Shown here: one piece after another, positions 40,270-50,340 of the stretch | Layout of the letters: each line of letters starts with the position of its first letter | How positions within the stretch are numbered: the stretch's first letter is position 1 | Source: Microcaldota archaeon | Lineage (GTDB): Archaea; Micrarchaeota; Micrarchaeia; Anstonellales; Bilamarchaeaceae | Assembly: GCA_022627495.1 (NCBI GenBank) | Contig: JAKEGJ010000029.1 | Location: forward strand, 1 to 64,000 | Length of the DNA stretch: 64,000 bases | Reading direction: 5' to 3' | The notes under the pieces: generated by a model | The model's input: the letters and a program-made list of their open reading frames with translations, nothing else | Database searches by the model: none | What the model was told of the DNA's origin: nothing | Translations under genes and position numbers: made by a program

Positions 40270-41004
40270 TCAGTCGCAGACGAATCCGGGCGTGCCGAAC
40301 TTGGAGCTGTCCACTGCCCAATCCGTGCAGCTGTATGACGGCTCGCTCAGGTATTCCAGCATCGGGGTGGAATATCCGCTCTCAAGCCCCCTGCTTGCCG
40401 TGCCTATGCCTCCCCACTGCTCTTCGATTTCCATCGACTGCCATTCGCATTGCTCGTGCGATCCGAACTTCTGGCCGAGCGCCTCCTCATTGTGGCCGGG
40501 GCATGTTAGATACAGCATGCCGTTCCCGGACGAGTCGCCCCTGTATACGATTACCGCTTGCGGGCAGTCGGAATAGCCGGTTTCCTGCTCCATCCGAATA
40601 TTGTGCTTTCCGTCGAAATAAAGCGTCAGCATTTCCGGGGCGCCGGTTTCGGGCTTGTAGGACACCGTGCACCTGCTTCCCGAGCCCCCGCCAATCAAAT
40701 CGGAATAGTCCTTGCCGGACATGTCTATCGCCGCAGAATCCGCAGGGCTGGGCTCTGCCGGTTGCTCCTCGCCGGAGCCGCTTCCTCCGGTCGCCGGAGC
40801 TCCGCCCGTTCCCGAAGATGCGCCCGGAGCCGAATCGGCCGCGCCAGTTCCGTTCCCGGCAGGCTCCTGCGCCCCGCCGGAAGTTCCAGCGCCCGTCGCG
40901 TTGTCTCCCGCGCTGAAATCTGCCGAATACTCGGTGCTTGCCGTGCATCCGAAAAACAGCATCCCTATCCCAAGAAAAACCAGTATCGAGAAAAATCCTT
41001 TCAT
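40270..41004 (-). CDS. Lipoprotein with disordered Gly/Ser/Thr/Pro linker
   Basis: 244 aa. Lipobox in FLGIGMLFFGC (Cys 20), a roughly 70-residue Ala/Gly/Ser/Pro linker, then a globular domain with paired cysteines (GSRCTVSYKP, YSDCPQAVIVY, LTCPGHNEE, EQCEWQSM, YSCTDWA, GFVCD). The first part of this domain resembles small beta-rich sensor lipoproteins (TLYFDGKHNIRME), but no family is claimed. ATTAAAAAA about 27 nt upstream fits a promoter. Extracytoplasmic. Confidence 0.75.
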   Translation of the reverse strand: MKGFFSILVFLGIGMLFFGCTASTEYSADFSAGDNATGAGTSGGAQEPAGNGTGAADSAPGASSGTGGAPATGGSGSGEEQPAEPSPADSAAIDMSGKDYSDLIGGGSGSRCTVSYKPETGAPEMLTLYFDGKHNIRMEQETGYSDCPQAVIVYRGDSSGNGMLYLTCPGHNEEALGQKFGSHEQCEWQSMEIEEQWGGIGTASRGLESGYSTPMLEYLSEPSYSCTDWAVDSSKFGTPGFVCD

Positions 41005-41059
41005 GGGCAGAACTCGGAGCCATGTTTTTTTAATGCGCCTGCCGCTGAAAAAAGCCCGT

Positions 41060-42022
41060 CTAGTGCGCGGGCTTGTCCGGGATTTTCCCGCCGTTCTTTT
41101 TCAGGTGCTCGCACGACTTCCAGAAGAAGAAGCCCACTATGGCGAAAGTCATTATGGGCGAGAGCCATTCGGGGATGTGGAATCCGAAGCCGTCAAGAAT
41201 CATGATTGCGCCCAGGAAAAGAATCGAGTACATCGCGCCGTTCTTCAGGAAGATGTACTTCTTCACGTTCTCTATGTTGCGTATCGTGAACTCACGGACG
41301 ACAAAAGCGCCGATGCCGTTCCCGACAAGGATTAAGGGCACCGCGAGCGTGAACGCGAACGCGCCCACCACCCCGTCCACCGAGAATGTCGCATCAATGA
41401 CTTCAAGGTACAAGAGCTTGCTCAAATCGCCCATGCCCGCCGCGCCCGCGCTTCCGCCTTCGAGCAGCTCCCTCTCCGCGAGTTCGGCATTCTGCTTGAA
41501 GCCGTGCACGATGAAGAAGGCTGTCGAGCCAACGACGGCCCCGAACGCGACTAGCGGGTCGATATTGATTGCGAACCATGTGATTAGCGTTAGGAAAACC
41601 GAAACAACCGCGAAGAACCAGACGCCCTGCTTCTTGATGAAAAATTCGCCCGGAAGCCCGAAATGCTTCGGCTCCAGAAACAGCCAGTGGAAGAACAGGA
41701 ACACCAGGAAAACGCCGCCGCCCATAAGGAGGATGGGGCTGCTCTGCTCGATGGCCTCGGCGACCGCCGGGTCTGAGCTGAACATCGCGGTCACAACGCC
41801 AATCGGCCCGAGCCCGGGGTTGGCGGCGAACAGAATCAGCCCCGGAAGGAGGCCGCGGACGCAAACCACGGCGATTACGATGCCCCAGACCAGAAACCAT
41901 TTCCTCGCCCGCTCGGACATCTTCGATAGGACCTCTGCGTTTATTATGGCGTTGTCTATGCTGGTGATGGTCTCGAAGAAAGCGAGGCCCAGGACTGTGA
42001 GGATTATCGCGAAAAGGTCCAT
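41060..42022 (-). CDS. TerC-like integral membrane protein (DUF475)
   Basis: About 320 aa from the ATG at 42022 (MDLFAIILTVLG); an ATG at 42040 exists, but TTTTAAAA lies only about 11 nt before it and 29 nt before 42022. Around eight helices. The TerC-type acidic motifs are FETITSIDNAIIN (first helix) and EVIDATFSVDGVVGAFAF (second half), where paired acidic residues may bind metal. TerC/DUF475 proteins are linked to tellurite or metal-ion handling, and some support metal loading of secreted proteins. No operon partner. Confidence 0.9.
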   Translation of the reverse strand: MDLFAIILTVLGLAFFETITSIDNAIINAEVLSKMSERARKWFLVWGIVIAVVCVRGLLPGLILFAANPGLGPIGVVTAMFSSDPAVAEAIEQSSPILLMGGGVFLVFLFFHWLFLEPKHFGLPGEFFIKKQGVWFFAVVSVFLTLITWFAINIDPLVAFGAVVGSTAFFIVHGFKQNAELAERELLEGGSAGAAGMGDLSKLLYLEVIDATFSVDGVVGAFAFTLAVPLILVGNGIGAFVVREFTIRNIENVKKYIFLKNGAMYSILFLGAIMILDGFGFHIPEWLSPIMTFAIVGFFFWKSCEHLKKNGGKIPDKPAH

Positions 42023-42089
42023 CCAAAACGGTATTCCCATAATACAATTTTAAAAGCTGGCAGCGCGCGCATTGACGGGAGTAACCTGT

Positions 42090-43664
42090 TCATGCGAACG
42101 CGAACCGGTCCGCATCGAAAAGTCCCTTGTCAGATATTTTCAGGTGAGGAATCACAAGCAGGGCCATGAAAGAAAGCGTCATGAAGGGCGCCTTCATCCT
42201 GCAGCCTAAGGGCCTTAGCGCCTTTGTCAGCAGGGCGTGCCTGCGCGCCACTGTCCCCGCCCCCTCCCCGCTCATCAGGCCGGCAAAAGGCAGCGGAAGT
42301 GTGGTTGTGCGCCTGCCGTCGTACACTGCGAGCCCGCCCTTCATCCGGATTATCGCATTCGCCGCCTCGCATATGGATTTGTCGTCCGCTCCGACCACGC
42401 CGATATTGTGCGAGTCGTGCATGACGCTTCCGCCGAACGCTCCTTTTTTAAGCCCGAACCCTTTGATGAAACCGACTGCGGGCCCTGCCTTCTTGTAGCG
42501 GTTTATCAGCGCAATCTTCTGCGCACCTTCCTTCGCGAGCGAGCCGGCAGGCATTGTGAGCATGTCAGTGACAAGTTCGCCGTCCCTTGCCCCAATCACT
42601 TGGACGTCTCCCCGTGCATCGAAGGCTATGTCGGCCTGGCAGATGGGCTCTGCCCTGAAATTGTTCAGCGCATTTTCACGGACGCGCGGAAGCGCCGCCT
42701 TTTTTCCAGAATAAACCCGCATGCCGTCTATGTACGTCTCAAGGACGCGGAATGAATGCAGATCTCTCACGACTGTGATGTCTGCGGCATCCCCTGCCCG
42801 CAGCAGTCCGGTCCCGAGGCCGTAGTGCTCGCACGGGTTCCTGGTGCAGGACCGTATTGCATCGACCGGCGCGATGCCGAGCTTCACGCATTTGCGCAAC
42901 AGGGAATCCATGTGGCCCCTTGCGATATCCACCGGTTCCATGTCGTCCGTGCAGAGCATGTTCCTCCCGCCGCGGAGGATTGGATAAAGTGCGGACAGGT
43001 TCTTTGCGGCCGAACCCTCGCGGACGAGAATCCTCATGCCCTTTCCCGACTTCTCCTTAGCTTCCTCCAGCGTGCTGCATTCGTGGTCTGTTCCGATGCC
43101 GGCCGATATGTAGCGGTCGAGGTCCCCGCCGAGCAGGCCCGGGGCGTGCCCGTCGACGGCCTTTTTGTATTTCTTCGCCGCGGCTATCTTCGCCATGACA
43201 TCCCGCTTCCGGCCTATAACTCCGGGGTAATCCATCACCTCCGAAAGGTGGCTGATGCCCTTTTCCGACAGGAGCCGTCCGACTTCCTCAGGGCCGAGGC
43301 GGGCGCCTGAGGTCTCGAAATCAGTGGCAGGGACGCAGGAAGGCGCGCCGAAAAAGAATTTCAGCCCCGAGCGGCGTCCGTTCCTCACCATGAAGCGGAC
43401 GCCGCGTTCCCCGAGGACGTTTGCGATCTCGTGCGGGTCCGCGACCGCAGCAACAGTCCCGTGGCGCACCACTGCCCTGGCATATCCGGATGGGAGGAGC
43501 ATCGTGCTTTCCACATGCATATGGCAGTCAACAAGGCCGGGCAGGATATATCTCGCCGGAGCTTTTGCGATGCGTTTGACGGCCTCTATCCTCTTCCCGA
43601 ATTCCACCTTGGCCGGATAGATGCCCTGGCCGAACACGTCCACTACCTGGCCGCGCAATTCCAT
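42090..43664 (-). CDS. ade: Adenine deaminase
   Basis: 524 aa from MELRGQVVDVFG (43664). GATATAAAAA some 27-30 nt upstream supports this against the 586-aa ORF. Amidohydrolase motifs: LPGLVDCHMHVES (metal-binding HxH), VADPHEIANVLG, VDGHAPGL, GTDHEC and LCTDDM. The C-terminal ade-specific domain has GGSVMHDSHNIGVVGAD. It converts adenine to hypoxanthine in purine salvage. Another TATA-like box lies at 43725-43737, so a longer product cannot be excluded. Confidence 0.93.
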   Translation of the reverse strand: MELRGQVVDVFGQGIYPAKVEFGKRIEAVKRIAKAPARYILPGLVDCHMHVESTMLLPSGYARAVVRHGTVAAVADPHEIANVLGERGVRFMVRNGRRSGLKFFFGAPSCVPATDFETSGARLGPEEVGRLLSEKGISHLSEVMDYPGVIGRKRDVMAKIAAAKKYKKAVDGHAPGLLGGDLDRYISAGIGTDHECSTLEEAKEKSGKGMRILVREGSAAKNLSALYPILRGGRNMLCTDDMEPVDIARGHMDSLLRKCVKLGIAPVDAIRSCTRNPCEHYGLGTGLLRAGDAADITVVRDLHSFRVLETYIDGMRVYSGKKAALPRVRENALNNFRAEPICQADIAFDARGDVQVIGARDGELVTDMLTMPAGSLAKEGAQKIALINRYKKAGPAVGFIKGFGLKKGAFGGSVMHDSHNIGVVGADDKSICEAANAIIRMKGGLAVYDGRRTTTLPLPFAGLMSGEGAGTVARRHALLTKALRPLGCRMKAPFMTLSFMALLVIPHLKISDKGLFDADRFAFA

Positions 43665-43867
43665 GAACCTCAATTTGCCCGGCCTATTTTTATATCGCTT
43701 GCGGGCCGCACAATCATCTAACATATTTATATAGTAATCCTGCCATAATAAATATCGGGGAGGGAAACCGATAGTAGTCGTCAAATGTGGGTAAGATTGG
43801 TTTAAAAAGTATTCTGTTTTAAATAATAGAATTAGGTGTATCAAAATCATTGAGAGGCGGGATTGAC

Positions 43868-46800
43868 ATGGGTGGACCTAGAAGGCTTCAAAATGTTCAA
43901 GAATTGGGGGCGCGCAATAGTGAAGATTTATATTCTGCACCTCGGTATTCAGAGGTACGCAGGCCGGGTTTCTTCGGTAAATTCCTGCTTTCTGCCGCTA
44001 TGGCGGGTGCTATTATGACTGGTGGAGCTATGCGCGAGGCTGCTGCGCAGCAGCCGACGATGGATACGAGGGCCGTCGAGGCCCTGAGGGGGAATCTCGT
44101 TACGCAGCTGACCGGAATCGGCCAGCAGCTTGATACCATGAGGCGCGGCGGCATGCCCGCGCTCGTCACGTACACCGACGCCAACATGACCGCCCTTCTA
44201 GAGACGCTCGCTGCGAACTCCGCAGCATTAGGCATCCCTATTTCCGGGACCACCCGGGAGGAGCGTTTCCGCTCATTGAACAACTGGCTAAACGGCACCT
44301 GGCAGGGACGCCCCGCGCTTGCGGGGAGAAACCGCGACAGCCCGATAGACCAGGCCTCGCTGGATGAACTTCGGACCAGGCTCACAATAGCGCTCAGCAC
44401 CCCGGGCGCAACCGCGGTGGCGACCGCTGTCGCACCGGCAGTCTCCGGCCCGGCGGCCGCTCAGCCATCTGCTGCCGTGCCGGTCCCCGTGCCTGTTCCT
44501 TCAGGCCCGACGGCCGTTCCTGGCCAGCCTGCTGCGCCGACCGCGGCCCAGCCGGCAGCGCCTGCAACCGCATCTTTGCGGGACCAGCACTCAGGAGTGC
44601 TTTACGATCTGGAATTCATCACCGCATGGGGGCGCACCGCCGCAATACGCCAGAGGGCGACCGCTCTCCGGCGCGACCTCACCCGTGAATTCGACGCCCG
44701 CAGGCCGAGCACGCGCACAATCGAGGCGAAGCTCACCCAGGCCCGGACCCTGATAACCGCAGAGCTTTCGCAGTCCGAACAGCGCGCGACCGAAGAGCGC
44801 AGGCGCCAGTTTGAGTCGGCCACAGGCCAGCCGCACCCGCTCGCAGCAACAATCACGGCGCTTGCAGCCGATTCGGCAGTGAACGCGGGCCTCCAGGCCG
44901 CTTCCGGCGGCAGGGTGAGGGTCTCGGACATATGGCTGCTTGACGACGCATCGATGAGGGCGATGGCGGCGCACCTTCAGAACGGCCGCTTCTCCGATGC
45001 GGTGACGCTTTTCAACATCCAGCAGGCGGCTTACCTCCGCATTGCCGAGATAACGCGCCAGACAGCGCAGTCCGAAGTGGCCGAAATCCACGGGAGCTCG
45101 CTTCCGACGCGCCAGGAGCTTGAAGCGCGGGAGCGCCGGGATGGCGTCCCAGCTGGCACATACTACAACCGCAGGGTTCCAGCGGAAGGAAGAATCACCC
45201 GCCGCATCCCGACTGCCCGGAGCGACCTCGAAGCCGTCGCGCAAAGGCGGGTTGATGCAGCCACTGCGATGGCGGGCCAGCAGGGCAGGATAGCGTACTA
45301 CGCCCTGCAGGACCTTTACGACAACACGGTGACCGAATCACGGATGCTGCATTATCTTGTCAGCCTGTGGGATTACGCCAACAGCCACGGCCTCAGCTCG
45401 TATTCTGACCAGGCGACGTTCTACCAGAACTATGCGCAATCCGCCGCGCTTTTCGTGGCACCGGAGCTGAATCCCTTCAGGGACCTCTATACTCGCGACC
45501 AGCAGGACGCGCTCATCCGCGCGCACCTGAACCTTGCGCCCGGCACCATGCCGACCGCAGCGCAGAGGACCCGGGCGACCAGGGAGCTTACGGAGATGCT
45601 CATGAGGAACCAGCCGAGGAAATACGATTACACGATTTTCAACGTCTTCGAGCAGGTGGTCAGGATGAACCCGCCATCCGGCGCCCAGGGTGTGCAGCGC
45701 CTTGCAAGCGTCCGCTCGCTCCGGCTTACTACAGAGCTGGAATACCTTCCTTACCTGCGCGGCGTCCCGCCTATTCTCCGCGATGATGCGGGAAGGCCGC
45801 TTTCAGATGACGCGGCCGCCCAGCAGGTGGCGCAGCTGCCTCAGCACCGATTCAGGTTAGCGCGCGCCGCGCTTGAAAGGGCGGCGCAGGCGGCACAATC
45901 CAGTGGCATGCTGGCAAATGACCCGGTTCTGGTCGCCGCGCGCACCTGGCTCACGAACACGCAGACTGCGCCTGCCGCTGACCGGCTTGTCGCAGTATCC
46001 GATACGTTGTATAATATGACACTCGACCTTCTCTCAGTAAGGGAAGCAGAGCTGTGGGTGGCGAACCCGAGCCTGAGGCCGGCATCCGGTTCCTCGGTCA
46101 CGACCGGGGCGCAGGAGCAGATACGCAGGGCACGGGACGCCTTCATCCGGAGCTTCTCGACCCCGCAGGTCGGAACAACGGTCCATCCCAACCTGTCAAG
46201 GAGGATGGGCGACGACGCGACGAACATGCTTATGCCGCCTGCTTACGCAACAACCGAAGCGTCGGGAATGTATTTCACCCGCGCCCGCTACATGAACGTC
46301 CCGGCTCCGGCAGGCGCCGCAGACACATGGCAGGCGACGGATGCCGAGCAGAGGGCAAGCGCGCTTGCAGGCGAGCAGCTTTATCTGACATTCCTTACGA
46401 GCATGGCCTCAGGCTCAGGCGCTGCGCTGTTTGGCCCATCGGCTGCCGATACCGTCTTGTCGCAGGCAGGCCTTGCAGGCCCGGCGAGGGCGCTCAACCT
46501 GACTGTGGGCAGGGCAAACCCGCTTTTCACATGGAGCGTCTCTCCGCTTGAGGGCTTCCCGGAGTACGAGCCGGTTTTAAGGAGGATGAGACCAACCGTC
46601 TCTCCGCTTGATACGCACCAGCTTCCGGCGCAGGTCCAGGCCAACCCGAACCTCGCAAACCACAACCACGAGGATGTGGACCAGTACGTCCATGGCGAAG
46701 CGTACGTTGAGGTGTCGAGGCAATTCTACATGGCCGTTGACCCGAGCGTCGACCCGCTCCTGCGCGGCTTTGAAATCGCGCCGAGTGCCTATCCTGTGCG

Positions 46801-48001
46801 CACCGAAGCCCACTTCAGGCAGCAGGACCAGGCCCTTAAAGACAGGATGATTGCGATAGCGCGCGAATACGGCCTTCCGGCCGACCGCCCCATAATCGAC
46901 TCGCTCCGCGAGAGGATGATGACGGCCTCAGCCGCATATTCCCAGGCCCTGGCCGCTCCTGACGATGCGGCGCGCACTCGCCTTTTGGGCGAGCGCCTTA
47001 CAGAAGCGAACCGCCTCATGCTCGTGATTCTCGACGTGAGGATAGCCCAGCTCGATGCGAGGCTCAGCGGCAACGTGATGCTGGCAGACGGCCAGCCGAT
47101 ACCGGTCCGCGACCTTGCGCGCTCGAGCGACCCCCGGAAATACGCGGTTGTCAGGGCGCAGGAGATGCTGGCGGAGGCGCGGGCGCTCCGGACGAGGATG
47201 GCCGCCGCTCCCGGTGCCGACTACTTCACACGGGGAGGCGCCGACCCCAGGGAGGCGATTGGAATCGCAGAGATGGGCATATCGAGCCTAACAGACACGG
47301 AAATCACGCCGATACCGAGGCCCGTGGCCCCGCAGTTCACCGCAGTGGTCCCTAGCGACGCGATAACCCGCGACAGGAACTCCCGCGTGAACGACCGCAG
47401 CGACCGCGAGACGATAATAACCTTCACCGCGACGCGGACCATGATAACCCCGCAGGGCGGAAGAGAGGTGGCCCTGGCGGACTACGAGCGGGCGAACGGC
47501 AGGCAGAACCTGACCTACTACTGGTTCATGTTCCAGGACATCCAGCCCGCGACGGGCATGCTCCTCCTGAATCCGCAGTACCGCGACCCTGCGCAGCCAA
47601 GGTATTCCGGGATGATAATGCGCGGCGTCACCACGACCGAAGGCAGGACCGGCGATTTCGTCGTACGCGTCCGGAGGGTTGATGCGCCTTCGCGCGATTT
47701 GGAATGGGCGCCGGTAGCCGAGGCGGACGGTCGCGTGCGGCCGGAGAACATCCTATTCGAGATGAACCCGGGCACGATGAACCCGGTCAGGGACGCGCGC
47801 CTCGATGCGAGCATCCGCTCCGCGGCTTTCGCGCGCCAGTCCAACCAGCAGACCGTTGTGGAATTCGGCCCTATAACGCCGGTGCTGATTGTCAGGCCCA
47901 GCGCCACGAACGCACCGGCGCCTGCGGCCCCGGCCGCCACCGCGCGGACGGCGGCGCCTGCACAGCCTGCGGCTCCGGCATCATCGCAGAAGAGGAAATG
48001 A
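43868..48001 (+). CDS. Giant secreted protein, first gene of the envelope cluster
   Basis: 1377 aa from the ATG at 43868, preceded by GAGGCGGG. The signal peptide is FFGKFLLSAAMAGAIMTGGA, ending near AAAQQ (about 66). A Pro/Ala/Val low-complexity stretch lies at about 190-240, then a long, mostly helical region with many Arg/Gln/Ala, and a Pro/Ala-rich tail ending SSQKRK. No known domain was recognised. TTTTAAATAATA (43815-43830) upstream. The next gene begins 72 nt later with its own SD and no TATA box, so co-transcription is likely. Composition follows the core genome. Probably a large envelope or surface component. Confidence 0.8.
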   Translation: MGGPRRLQNVQELGARNSEDLYSAPRYSEVRRPGFFGKFLLSAAMAGAIMTGGAMREAAAQQPTMDTRAVEALRGNLVTQLTGIGQQLDTMRRGGMPALVTYTDANMTALLETLAANSAALGIPISGTTREERFRSLNNWLNGTWQGRPALAGRNRDSPIDQASLDELRTRLTIALSTPGATAVATAVAPAVSGPAAAQPSAAVPVPVPVPSGPTAVPGQPAAPTAAQPAAPATASLRDQHSGVLYDLEFITAWGRTAAIRQRATALRRDLTREFDARRPSTRTIEAKLTQARTLITAELSQSEQRATEERRRQFESATGQPHPLAATITALAADSAVNAGLQAASGGRVRVSDIWLLDDASMRAMAAHLQNGRFSDAVTLFNIQQAAYLRIAEITRQTAQSEVAEIHGSSLPTRQELEARERRDGVPAGTYYNRRVPAEGRITRRIPTARSDLEAVAQRRVDAATAMAGQQGRIAYYALQDLYDNTVTESRMLHYLVSLWDYANSHGLSSYSDQATFYQNYAQSAALFVAPELNPFRDLYTRDQQDALIRAHLNLAPGTMPTAAQRTRATRELTEMLMRNQPRKYDYTIFNVFEQVVRMNPPSGAQGVQRLASVRSLRLTTELEYLPYLRGVPPILRDDAGRPLSDDAAAQQVAQLPQHRFRLARAALERAAQAAQSSGMLANDPVLVAARTWLTNTQTAPAADRLVAVSDTLYNMTLDLLSVREAELWVANPSLRPASGSSVTTGAQEQIRRARDAFIRSFSTPQVGTTVHPNLSRRMGDDATNMLMPPAYATTEASGMYFTRARYMNVPAPAGAADTWQATDAEQRASALAGEQLYLTFLTSMASGSGAALFGPSAADTVLSQAGLAGPARALNLTVGRANPLFTWSVSPLEGFPEYEPVLRRMRPTVSPLDTHQLPAQVQANPNLANHNHEDVDQYVHGEAYVEVSRQFYMAVDPSVDPLLRGFEIAPSAYPVRTEAHFRQQDQALKDRMIAIAREYGLPADRPIIDSLRERMMTASAAYSQALAAPDDAARTRLLGERLTEANRLMLVILDVRIAQLDARLSGNVMLADGQPIPVRDLARSSDPRKYAVVRAQEMLAEARALRTRMAAAPGADYFTRGGADPREAIGIAEMGISSLTDTEITPIPRPVAPQFTAVVPSDAITRDRNSRVNDRSDRETIITFTATRTMITPQGGREVALADYERANGRQNLTYYWFMFQDIQPATGMLLLNPQYRDPAQPRYSGMIMRGVTTTEGRTGDFVVRVRRVDAPSRDLEWAPVAEADGRVRPENILFEMNPGTMNPVRDARLDASIRSAAFARQSNQQTVVEFGPITPVLIVRPSATNAPAPAAPAATARTAAPAQPAAPASSQKRK

Positions 48002-48073
48002 GCGGATAGCATTCATTGGGTGGGCAGGGGCGGAGGCGCCCCTGTAATACAATAAAAAAGGGAGGGAGAATGC

Positions 48074-50260
48074 GTGAAACTCAGACATGACAACGTTTCG
48101 GGAATCGGGAAGGAAGGGTGCAAGGACAGCGCAGCAGGGGCTGCGGAGCGTTCACGAATCAGCCGCTTAAGGGAGATTGCCGCAGCGGGAGCCATCGGCT
48201 TCGCGCTGTTTTTCTCAAGCGGGGTTGCCCGCGCCCAGAACGGCCCGGACGGCGGCGTTCCGCCGCGGCCCGATGCGGCAGCGACAGCGGTCGCGGACGC
48301 AGGCTCTGAAGAAACGGCGCCCGCATCTGCGCCGGCTTCAGCGAGAGCGCCGGTCGCGCATACCCTCCAGGCGCTTCCGCAAGCGATGTCCATATCCATC
48401 GACAGCTCCTCTCACCCGTCAAACGCTTCTGCGCCGGATATCCTGACAACCAACCTTCTCCGCATGTTCCGTCTCCGCGACCTGGTACGGAACCCGCCTG
48501 CAGCGCCTGCGGAAGGCCAGCAGGCCACGCCAGAGCGAATGGCATACGACGCCGCAATCAGCGCCTGGAGCGGCGCGGGCACGGCGGCCACATCAATCGA
48601 TGCCGCAATCGCGCGCGCCATGAGGACACTCGGTCGCACTGCGCAGACGCGCGAAAGCATGGGTTCCGACGCCGCAGCGCTTGAGGCCAAGCTCACAGAG
48701 CTTGATGCTTCCATTGGCGCCGCAGGCGGAACATCCTACACGCTCGAAGCGGCCGGAAACACGGTCGCATGCCTGCTCCGCATGATGCGCGGCGGCGAGG
48801 TGTGCACGGAATCCGCGGCTCCGAGGCCGGAAGACCGCGCGACGCTTGCGCCGGCCCTTCCGCCGATTGAGGCGATCCCTGATTATTTCGGCTCGGAATT
48901 CATGCTAAGCGGATTCGGCCAGGGCAGGTTCGTCATGGCCGACCCGGCATCGACTCCGGCATTGAACTCGATGTTCGGCGGCTCGGGCATCGCGCAGGGA
49001 GCCCTCAACACGTGGAAGGACGCCCTCGAGGTGCTCACCAATTCGCCCAATGACCCTGCGGCGCAGGCGAGCGCGGCCCACGCATTGCATTCCGCGCTGA
49101 GCCAGATTCCACAAGACAAGGAAATCTGGACCAGGCCCGGATTCAATTCGGCGATGGTCGCACTGAACCAGGGAGACCTCCGCGGAGGACTTGCTGCGCT
49201 GCGCAGCGAGCCCGCGTTCAACGCGGTGTGGTCCACACTCGGCAACCTGAACCAGATTACGCTCAGCCAGAGGGCGATTGCACGCATCCGCACCGGTTTC
49301 CAGCTGCGGTTCCCGGACGGCACGAACCCCCAGGAGTTCCTGTCATTCAGGAGGGGCACCGAAGACAGGGCTTACCCGTGGGACGTGCTTTACTACCACG
49401 TCGGCGCTAACTACACGAACCTTCTGATGAGCGCGCGCCTCCAGGCCTACAGCCTGGACATCAACACGTTTTCCCTCACGCCCTCAGGGCCGGCCGTTTC
49501 CGTCTCGGGCGACGGCCACGCGGTCGACGGCATGGCCGGCATCACGTTCGGCGGCACCATGTTCCGCCAGCCGGTCGAGGCGACGCTCTCAGCCCGCCTT
49601 GGCTACCTCTGGTGGGCCATCCAGGCGCCTGACCAGCAGCAGCGGATGCTTTCAGTGAACGACGGCACAATGTACGGCATGCTCGATTTCAACGCCGCCA
49701 TGGTGGGGTATGAGGGCAGGACAAACGCATTCAGGCTTAGCAGGTGGGGGCTTGGCATATTCAACCTGAACCCGTATGTCAATTTCACCCTGACCGGCAG
49801 GTCGTTCGAAGGCAACAACCTCCGGCTCGAGCATTCGATTACGCCGAGATACATGCTGTTCTGGGGCAGGAGGCAGGAAGGGCTGGAGAACCCATTGTTC
49901 TTCCAGAACCGCGTCGGCGCGGATGTGCGCCCGCTTGACTTCACAATCCAGCAGAGCAGCGGCCTCACCTGGCATGCAGGCCCGGCGCTCAGCTACAACT
50001 GGAACACCGAGCAGGGCATACACTCGTTCGAGCCTTACGCCTACGGCAGCCTCAGGTGGGCAGCCGGCGGCCTCGGCATCGATGCCCGCGTCGGTTACAT
50101 CGCTGAAGCGGGCGGCCCGGAGGCATACCGCGCCCCGAGCACCGTGACCGGCATGCTGAATTTAATCCTGACGCCGGCCGCCTGGTTCTCAGGCGGCAGC
50201 GGGGCGAACACTATACGCATCGATTCCGGCACCGGCACGGGAAGGGGTGGAAACAAGTGA
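48074..50260 (+). CDS. Secreted protein with beta-barrel-like C-terminal half
   Basis: 728 aa from a GTG at 48074, with GGAGGGAG just upstream. The signal peptide (IAAAGAIGFALFFSSGVARAQ) ends in Ala-x-Ala. The N-terminal half is alpha-helical and Ala-rich and contains NSMFGGSGIAQGALN and ALHSALSQIPQDKEIW. From about residue 400 the sequence turns into short alternating polar/aromatic strands (ARLGYLWWAIQA, FNLNPYVNFTLTGRSFEGNNLRL, SYNWNTEQGIHSFEPYAYGSLRW), ending near MLNLILTPAAWF. This resembles bacterial outer-membrane beta-barrels. It is a full-length paralogue of the next protein. Function unknown. Confidence 0.8.
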   Translation: MKLRHDNVSGIGKEGCKDSAAGAAERSRISRLREIAAAGAIGFALFFSSGVARAQNGPDGGVPPRPDAAATAVADAGSEETAPASAPASARAPVAHTLQALPQAMSISIDSSSHPSNASAPDILTTNLLRMFRLRDLVRNPPAAPAEGQQATPERMAYDAAISAWSGAGTAATSIDAAIARAMRTLGRTAQTRESMGSDAAALEAKLTELDASIGAAGGTSYTLEAAGNTVACLLRMMRGGEVCTESAAPRPEDRATLAPALPPIEAIPDYFGSEFMLSGFGQGRFVMADPASTPALNSMFGGSGIAQGALNTWKDALEVLTNSPNDPAAQASAAHALHSALSQIPQDKEIWTRPGFNSAMVALNQGDLRGGLAALRSEPAFNAVWSTLGNLNQITLSQRAIARIRTGFQLRFPDGTNPQEFLSFRRGTEDRAYPWDVLYYHVGANYTNLLMSARLQAYSLDINTFSLTPSGPAVSVSGDGHAVDGMAGITFGGTMFRQPVEATLSARLGYLWWAIQAPDQQQRMLSVNDGTMYGMLDFNAAMVGYEGRTNAFRLSRWGLGIFNLNPYVNFTLTGRSFEGNNLRLEHSITPRYMLFWGRRQEGLENPLFFQNRVGADVRPLDFTIQQSSGLTWHAGPALSYNWNTEQGIHSFEPYAYGSLRWAAGGLGIDARVGYIAEAGGPEAYRAPSTVTGMLNLILTPAAWFSGGSGANTIRIDSGTGTGRGGNK

Positions 50261-50330
50261 GCGCCTGCACGATGCTCCGCCAAGCGCTTTTTTATAACCT
50301 TTCACCCTTATTTTTACTATATATTCTAAG

Positions 50331-50336
50331 GTGAAA
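50331..50336 (+). promoter_or_regulatory. Shine-Dalgarno fixing the start of the 649-aa protein
   Basis: AGGTGA, ending four nt before the ATG at 50341. A TATA-like TTTTTATAACC lies at 50287-50298, so this gene has its own leadered promoter. Confidence 0.65.
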
Positions 50337-50340
50337 TCCT